Positions 8,077-13,512 of a DNA stretch of 13,512 nucleotides are shown here, in pieces. Below the pieces are notes generated by a model, which saw only the letters and a program-made list of their open reading frames with translations, did no database searches and was not told the DNA's origin. Position 1 is the stretch's first letter; each line of letters begins with the position of its first letter. This DNA comes from Acanthamoeba sp. SK_2022b (Eukaryota > Discosea > Longamoebia > Acanthamoebidae). The position numbers were made by a program, and so were the translations under genes. The stretch is taken from the NCBI GenBank assembly GCA_027943245.1, contig JANDJZ010001052.1, positions 1 through 13,512 of the forward strand, given 5' to 3'.

Positions 8077-8863
8077 ATGAAGCAACACCTCAGGCTCGTT
8101 GATCTTAGCATCTCATCTTCCGGGCGCCAGCCAAATTGTGGTGACAATTTACAAAATCTGAATGACGAGGGCGAGTCGACAGATGTTAAGGTGAGCCCTG
8201 AAGCGGTGTACGAGCTGATGGGCGATGTATACCGTGGTTGCGACTACTTTTGCCAGGCGTTCGAGGAGCGCTATCCCTCGCTTGCCACGCTGAGCCAAGA
8301 GATCGAAGCCTACAAGGCCTGGCGACGGCAAGTGGAGGCCAGCCGCGGTGGTGGCGCCTCCTTGGCCGACCAACTCGCCGGTCGTTGTGCGGCGCCTATG
8401 TACCTTGTGGCCGTGCTCGAACATGAAGAACCAAGCGAGCGCCGGCTGGTCGGGTTCGTGCGGCTCTCCCCCTCCAAGGTGCCACGGCAGGGACATACCG
8501 CAGGTGCGTTCATGCCAACGTTGCGACAAAGGAGATGATGTCCTTCCTTGCGTGTGGTGCTCACACGTGTGAGTTGCTGCAGACCTCACAATGGGCCTCG
8601 CCCCAAGCGCCCAGGGCCAAGGCCTGGGCACTCGACTGCTGCAGCTCACGCTGGAGCGGATCCGCAGCGAGAATCAGAGGCTCAAGCAGAGCGGAGGCGG
8701 ACAGGGCATCGAGATCGTGTACTTGATGGTGCGCGAGGACAACAGGCCGGCGATCAGCCTCTACCACAAGGTCGGGTTCGAGAAGGTGGCCGTCCTGCAC
8801 AAGGACACCAAAATCAGCGACGACCTCTACTACGACGGCATCATGATGCGCCTGTTCATGTGA
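8077..8863 (+). CDS. GNAT-family N-acetyltransferase
   Basis: Transfers acetyl from acetyl-CoA to an amine; the substrate is not evident. Exons are 8077-8503 and 8583-8863, 235 aa. Splicing joins GHTA to DLTMGLAPSAQGQGLGT, which restores the strand before the acetyl-CoA loop. The loop itself is Q153-G-Q-G-L-G158, the family's Q/R-x-x-G-x-G/A signature. Further on, DNRPAISLYHKVGFEKV is the conserved N..A..LY.K.GF segment of the C-terminal half. The first 60 residues are poorly conserved. The frame stays open upstream of 8077 but has no ATG there, so the ATG at 8077 is chosen. It lies 279 bp after the stop of the E2-like gene. Confidence 0.85.
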
Positions 8864-9063
8864 CGCCGTCAACGTTACTGAAAAAGTGTAGAAGTACTTT
8901 AAACCTTGCGTGCACAGTGTGGCCAGACCTGGCACAAGAGGCACAACTCTGACGAAAAGTCACGGGCTCTGTCGTTTATTTATCCATTATCTATTTATTT
9001 TCAGATCGTTATTTATTTTATTTTTTCGAATTGAAAAAAACAGGAAGCAACACCAAGAGAAAG
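8864..9063. other. AT-rich gap between the GNAT and START genes
   Basis: About 200 bp; from 8960 to 9040 it is AT-rich with repeated TATTTA/TTATTT units, sharply unlike the GC-rich exons. It should contain the 3' end of the GNAT gene and the promoter of the START gene. The motifs resemble AU-rich UTR elements or TATA-like DNA, and I cannot tell which. Confidence 0.5.
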
Positions 9064-10866
9064 ATGGAGAGTAAGGGACAGAGGCAGGTTGAAGATGCCG
9101 TTTTAACAGACGTGCACGAATTCTTCGCAGCATTTCCGGATCTCATCGCACAAGCCCATAACCAACATCAAGATGACAAGCTCTTCCTCGTACGAGGCTC
9201 TCTTCCACCACTCTCCTCCTCCAACATCCACCACCCGCCACTGAGCTGAACCTCCTCTTTCTCTTCAGGCCTATCGGGTGGTGAAAAAGCTGAACCGTTC
9301 GCTGGCGCACCACCTCGGGGCAGCCAGCACCTACCCGCCCGAGGTCCAGGACCAGCTGAAGGTGGTCGAGGCCGAGATGGCGAAGAACCAGGAGCGCCAC
9401 CAGCTCATCGCCAAGGAGAAGAAGGAGGTCAGGGCGCTCATGCGCGAACTGCGAAACGAAGATGGTGCTCTCGCCCGGCGCCACTGCGCACGCACGCGTT
9501 GTTGACAACCAAAGTGCAGGCTGGACGCTGGTGGGCGAGCATGAGGGAGGCAACGTGCAGGTGTTCTACCGAGGCGAGAAGTCCACGCCGGTTCACTCCA
9601 TCAAGATGCAGGGTAGGGCCCCACATGCATGCACATTTCTGTCACATCAGTCGGCCTCACGCGGCCGTGCTCTTCCACCTGCAGGAGTGGTCGATAGCTC
9701 CGCGCTCAACCTCATGGCCGTCATGAACGAGCACAGCCTCTACGACTCGTGGATCCCACTACTCAAGGTCCCTTGTTCGATTTATATATTTTATTTAATT
9801 ATTTTTTAATTTTTTTTATCAATCGATTATCTCACGCGTGGTGCCGATCCCTCACTCACGTTTCCAACCACCATGACCGTAGGAGGTGCGTCTGGTGAAG
9901 CAGATCTCGCGGTACCGCAAGGTCATGTACCTCTCCGCGCACCTGCCCTGGCCCATCTCCTCTCGCGACGTCGTGCGCCCTCCCCTCCCCCAAACGAAGC
10001 GACCTCGTGTACGCTCTCATCGCGCGCGTTGTTGATGGTCGACCAGCTGCTGTACGGCTATGGAGTGGACAATCTGGAGGACGATCGGGCGGTGATCATG
10101 ATCCGATCGGCGGGAGAGGGCGACATCGAGCCACACCTTATCCCCCCTGTCAAGTCTCACGTGCGGGCCGATGTTCAGTTCACTGGGTAAGCGCACACGC
10201 GCACACGCACACGCACACACACGTCTGATATCACTTCGCGGTTGGACGGGGGAGGGCAGGGTGTTGATCCAGCCGATCAGCGAGAGCCAGACGAGTCTGG
10301 TGATGATGACCAACGTCGACCCCAAGCTGGCTTACATGCCCTACACTCTGCTCAACTGGGCCACCAAAGTGCTCTCCTACCAGATGTGGTCGATATCCTT
10401 TCCGCCTCTCCTCCTTGTGTGTGTGCGTGCGTGTGCGTGCGTGTGTGCGTGTGTGTGTGCGTGCGTGTGCGTGCGTGTGCGTGTGGTTCCTTGACTCGCT
10501 GGGTACACCATGGTCAAGCACGCGCAGGAGATCAAGGGGAGCAAGTACGAGGAGCTGATCGCACAGAACGAGGCCTTCTACGCCGACATCAAGGCTAAGC
10601 TCAGCTCCTCCGGCTTTGCGGATCGCGACAACGATGGAGAAGAAGGAGTTCAGGAAGAGGTTGGGGAGGAGCGACGACGCCACTCCTCGTCACGGGAAGA
10701 CAGCCGCGGCAGCGTTGAGGAGGGCGAGAGCCACAGCGCGGAGGAAGACGAGGCGCGCGAAGGCGAGACACAGTCGAACAAGAAGAAGAAGAAGGGAGGT
10801 CGGCTCAGGCGTAGGATCTCACTCCGAAAGCACAAGCATGATGCCCCTGCTGCCTTGGCCCAGTAG
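9064..10866 (+). CDS. START-domain lipid-binding protein
   Basis: START domains hold a single lipid in a closed cavity and move it between membranes. Exons: 9064-9189, 9269-9464, 9520-9612, 9685-9767, 9883-9972, 10047-10186, 10260-10392 and 10507-10866; total 1221 nt, 406 aa. Residues about 62-105 are a charged helix or coiled coil (VVEAEMAKNQERHQLIAKEK). START spans about 108-305: GWTLVGEHEGG, MNEHSLYDSWIPLLK, AHLPWPISSRDV (the conserved W.LP.P.S.RD region), LYGYGVD, then LLNWATKVLSYQMWS|TMVKHAQEIKGS. The tail is acidic then basic (KKKKKGGRLRRRISLRKHK, 379 onward), which could bind acidic lipids. The junction between the last two exons is a U12-type AT-AC intron. The exon 2/3 junction (57-nt intron 9465-9519 region) is chosen because it restores ED|GWTLVGE. 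The bound lipid is unknown. Confidence 0.87.
10187..10225. repeat. CA/CG-rich dinucleotide tract in a START-gene intron
   Basis: Alternating GCACACGCACACG units follow the GTAAGC donor at 10187 directly. The tract is intronic, with the acceptor at 10258-10259. Confidence 0.75.
10393..10506 (+). other. U12-type AT-AC intron in the START gene
   Basis: The 114-nt intron starts ATATCCTTTCC, an exact match to the minor-spliceosome donor ATATCCTT. It ends GGGTAC. TTCCTTGAC at 10487-10495 matches the U12 branch consensus TTCCTTRAC, with the branch A at 10494, 12 nt before the end. The flanking codons TCG and ACC join in phase 0 to give QMWS|TMVKHAQEIKG, continuous START sequence. The middle is a (GT)n tract with GC steps (10417-10486). 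The minor spliceosome is known from Acanthamoeba. Confidence 0.9.
10417..10486. repeat. (GT/GC)n tract inside the U12-type intron
   Basis: Alternating GT with regular GC steps fills most of the intron between donor and branch site. It contains many GT dinucleotides that the major spliceosome could misread as donors. Confidence 0.9.
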
Positions 10867-10905
10867 AGCTCGTTCAACACGAAGAGACATTTTTCATTTC
10901 TTTTT

Positions 10906-10959
10906 ATTAATTCTTTTTATTCTTTTTTCTTTTTAAATTAATTCTTTTTATTCTTTTTT
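10906..10959. repeat. 23-bp perfect direct repeat in the START-rhomboid gap
   Basis: Two identical copies, 10906-10928 and 10937-10959, have a 31-bp period. The unit begins ATTAATTC and ends in a T run. They occupy half of the 113-bp gap between the START stop and the rhomboid ATG, so they must serve as 3' end and/or promoter DNA for one of the two genes. Confidence 0.9.
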
Positions 10960-10979
10960 GGTTTATCTGCGTGCGGAAG

Positions 10980-12480
10980 ATGAGTGCTGGGGGAACGGGC
11001 TCGCAGGCGAGCGTGGGGACGCGGCTGCAGGATTGGTTCTCGCAGCTGCCGTTGGCCACCCGGAGCATCACAGTCCTGTGTTGTGGCATCTACGTGGTGG
11101 GTCTCCTCTTTGGGGAAGACAACTTTTCCGTATGCATCTACCCGCCCAATGTAATCGAACAATTCCAAGGTAGGGCCATCTGCCCCCTCCTCCCATCTGT
11201 CTCCAACTTTTAAATCCTTTTGATTTTGCCATTTTCGAACAAACTCGTGCAGTGTATAGGCTGTTGACCGCGGGCTTCTTCCACGTCGGCTTCCTGCACC
11301 TCGTCATGAACATGTTTGCCTTCCAGGTGCATCTAACAATCCCACAAGCTCGTGGAGCCACACAAGACACGACCACGACACTACCATCACACCACCACCA
11401 CACATGCCCACACTCACTCCGTGGTCTGGCCTTTCCTGCGCGCAGGCCATGGCGCCCTCGCTCGAGCGGGCGATGGGGTCGTTCACGTTCACCTACCTGG
11501 TTGTGCTCTTCCAGGTGGTGTCGTCGCTCACGAACACCCTGCTCTCCCTCGTCCTCCTCAAGACGGATCTCTACCCGGCCGCCTGGAACCAGTGCACGGT
11601 CGGCCTCTCGTCCGTCCTCTTCTCCTTCATCGTCCTCCGATCCCACGTCCACCAGGCGCACAACATGAGGCACGCCTCTCTCCCCCCCCCCATGGCCTCT
11701 ACTTCTCCGTCTCACGTGTGTCTCGTGTGTCGTGCGCTGCAGTCTCTTTGGCTTCGTGTCGGTGCCAGCCCAGTGGTATCCGTGGGTGCTGCTGGTGCTC
11801 TTCCAGTTCCTCATGCCCGAGGTCTCCTTCCTGGGCCACCTCACCGGCATCTTCGTGGCCTACCTCCGTACAAGCCTCCCCCCCCCAACTCCACTCTGCT
11901 CATCACCCACTCTCACCGAGCACGCTTGCCGATTTGTGCAGATGTGTGGGGCAAGCTGGAGATGTTCAAGCTGCCCTCGGAGATCATCAATAAGATCGAG
12001 TCTTGGTCCTACCTCGAGTGGTGTGCGCCCTCTCTCACTCTCTCTCTCTCTTGCTCTCGACCGCACGCGCGCGACAACTCACGCTACACGACACACGACG
12101 CGCGCGCGCTCAAGGCTGGTGATGAAGGACGGCTACATTACCAACACACAGTTTGGCCTGGGCGAGGAGATCCTACCGACTCATCAGGCCGCTGGGCCAT
12201 CTCCCTCGTCGACTTCGGCCACGAGCGCCGGCGTCTCGGGCTTCTTTTCGTCGGTGCGAGGCGTGATGGGCGGTGGCGACGCCTCGTCATCGACAACGGC
12301 GACGTCAACGCCCACGCCAACCCAGACCAGCGTCGGGTCTCTTCCCCCCAACTTCGTGGTACGGCCAGACTGGAGTGCGTGTTTTGCTGAGTGTGCCTGT
12401 CACTTGGCTGACTCGTCTTGGTGTGTGTTGTGTGTTTGCAGCCGTTCTCGGGGCAAGGGCACACGCTGCGAAGTGGCTAG
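10980..12480 (+). CDS. RHBDL4-like rhomboid intramembrane protease with C-terminal SHP box
   Basis: Rhomboids cut transmembrane substrates; RHBDL4-type members act in ER-associated degradation. Exons: 10980-11169, 11253-11326, 11446-11669, 11743-11867, 11942-12020, 12115-12358 and 12442-12480, 975 nt, 324 aa. Several hydrophobic segments are visible: about 26-45, 74-88, 103-126, 139-152, 177-187 and 192-204. Motifs: H74-x4-H79-x3-N83, G141-L-S143-S (nucleophile Ser, in place of the usual GxSG), and GHLTG with catalytic H195. The Ser/His dyad is complete, so activity is plausible. The tail is Ser/Thr-rich, and the short last exon encodes PFSGQGHTLRSG, matching the SHP motif F-x-G-x-G-x-x-L by which Derlins, Ufd1 and p47 bind p97/Cdc48. 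The donor at 12359 (GTACGG) was chosen because it is phase 0 and yields this motif; GTGCGT at 12376 does not. One intron has a GC donor. Confidence 0.86.
11670..11742 (+). other. GC-AG intron in the rhomboid gene
   Basis: The exon ends ACATGAG and the intron begins GCACGC; the acceptor is GCTGCAG before TCTCTTTGG. AG|T forms Ser163 and gives HNMSLFGFVSVPAQW, the expected run into the last catalytic helix. No GT donor in the region has the required phase 2. Confidence 0.75.
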
Positions 12481-12691
12481 GCCACCCGTCATCATCTTTC
12501 ACCTTGTACAGAAACAAAATATTTCGGGCCTTATTCCTATTCAAAGAGACGCAGACGCCCCACAACTGAGGAATAGCGAGGTAATTTAATGGAAGATCTG
12601 GGATGTGAAATTTTTCAGGATGGGGGATGTATTTTGAACAGAAAATTTCGACAGATGGCGGCGAGGAGGGGAGGGAAGATACGGGGAATGT

Positions 12692-13225
12692 TTAGTCGAT
12701 GTGAACGTCCTGGACAGACTTGAGAAGGAGCTCGACGACGGTGTCCTCGTTTTCCTTGGCATCGCGCTGCACCTGCTGGATGTCGCGGACGGTCTTCTCC
12801 TCGAGCGTCTTGTTGTAATCCGTCGACGACGAGCCGTGCTGGAGACGGGAAAAAGATTTAACAAAATGCGAATCATGATTGGAGAGAGGGGGGGAGGCGA
12901 GAACACGGTACCTCGCCCTCGTACTTCCTGTACTGAGCCTCCCTCTCGGCCTTGTAGGCAGCAATTTCCTTGGCAGCCTCGGCCTCAGCCTGCTTGCGCT
13001 TGGCCTCCTTCTCTATAATTTATGCAAAATGTCAGCCACCAAGTCATTTTTCACTGCCTTGCCTTCATTCACGCGTGAAAGATGAGGCAGCGAATTAGAG
13101 ATGACGATGGCCACCCAGGAGGGAATTGAATATAACGCACCCTTCCTGGCCTGGGCAATGATAACCTGCGCCTCACGCTCAGCGCTGAGAAGCTCGTTGA
13201 TACCGAAGGTAGTCTTGGTGGTCAT
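12692..13225 (-). CDS. V-type proton ATPase subunit G
   Basis: Subunit G forms, with E, the peripheral stalks that join the V1 head to the V0 membrane sector of the vacuolar proton pump. Exons from the start: 13225-13141, 13012-12912 and 12838-12692, 333 nt, 110 aa, close to the usual 110-120. The N-terminus GINELLSAEREAQVIIAQARK matches the conserved subunit-G start (LL.AE..A...I..AR). It is followed by a long Ala/Glu/Lys helix (KRKQAEAEAAKEIAAYKAER) and a C-terminal helical part ending VELLLKSVQDVHID. An upstream in-frame ATG at 13271-13273 would add 16 residues; the ATG at 13225 is preferred because the family begins a few residues before the LL.AE motif. It is convergent with the rhomboid gene, 211 bp between stops. 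Confidence 0.93.
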
Positions 13226-13512
13226 GATGGATTGAGATGGATGAAGAGGGAGCGTCGAATTCCGGAAGATCACAAATCAAACCTGTGGCCACTTCTAACG
13301 GAAATGGGAGACGAACTATTTACTGTCGACATACTCAATCTGCACAGAAGCTGCAGCTGCCCTGTTCAGGGGCAAGCAGCCTTTATCAACTCCTCTTTCT
13401 CGTCTCCATGGACTTGACCCAGATGGGCCTCCCCTGCGCACAGAAGCTGTTCACAGTCCCCGCTTAGCTATCATCATGCACTTTATGAACTGAGCGAAGT
13501 CCTGTAGTGCTC
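13226..13512 (-). promoter_or_regulatory. Upstream region of the V-ATPase G gene
   Basis: These 287 bp should hold the promoter of the minus-strand gene. A weak TATA-like AGTAAATAG lies near 13318-13326 on the minus strand, about 95 bp before the ATG. The 12-mer GCACAGAAGCTG occurs twice (13342-13353 and 13438-13449). No other gene is recognisable up to the window edge. Confidence 0.4.

Noticed and set aside
9462..9519. Possible separate start codon at 9462 for the START gene
   Set aside because: The frame from this ATG crosses into START sequence only by reading the 55-nt intron. Splicing 9464 to 9520 joins the coiled coil to GWTLVGE in frame.
1..13512. CRISPR array, insertion sequence, integron or prophage
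   Set aside because: No spaced direct-repeat array, transposase, integrase or phage gene is present. The window is intron-rich eukaryotic DNA.

Overview
The window looks like nuclear DNA of an Acanthamoeba-type amoeba. It is GC-rich, densely packed, and its genes are cut by many short introns (about 40 to 125 nt) whose donors are often GTAC or GTGCG and whose introns carry (CA/TG)n tracts. The organism is inferred from this style and from the protein families; nothing in the window names it. Eight protein genes can be built by joining exons. Every model is phase-consistent from the first to the last exon.

Layout: (1) 1-1915 (+), the 3' end of a type III phosphatidylinositol phosphate kinase gene (Fab1/PIKfyve kinase domain). 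(2) 1916-2397, a gap holding tRNA-like T-arm and D-arm pieces on the minus strand in reversed order, followed by a T5 run. (3) 2398-3335 (+), a TDG/MUG-type mismatch DNA glycosylase, 235 aa. (4) 3454-6049 (-), a ten-exon BAR-PH protein, 550 aa, convergent with the glycosylase. (5) 6050-6632, a divergent promoter region with a TATA box. (6) 6633-7797 (+), a UBC12-like E2 fused to a long disordered tail, 363 aa. (7) 8077-8863 (+), a GNAT acetyltransferase, 235 aa. (8) 9064-10866 (+), a START-domain lipid-transfer-like protein, 406 aa. (9) 10980-12480 (+), an RHBDL4-like rhomboid protease with a C-terminal SHP (p97/Cdc48-binding) box, 324 aa. (10) 12692-13225 (-), V-ATPase subunit G, 110 aa, convergent with the rhomboid gene.

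The most notable observation is splicing diversity within 13.5 kb. The START gene contains a textbook U12-type AT-AC intron (ATATCCTTT donor, TTCCTTGAC branch site, branch A 12 nt before the AC end). The glycosylase and rhomboid genes each need a GC-AG intron. Two acceptors are NAGNAG tandems, and one BAR-PH intron is a multiple of three with no stop. The second notable observation is the tRNA-like element at 2171-2276 (-), which can be folded as a circularly permuted tRNA but has two stem mismatches.

Several products act on endomembranes: PI(3,5)P2 synthesis, membrane curvature with phosphoinositide binding, lipid transfer, vacuolar acidification and ER protein quality control. Nothing shows this is more than coincidence, because the genes lie on both strands and are transcribed separately.
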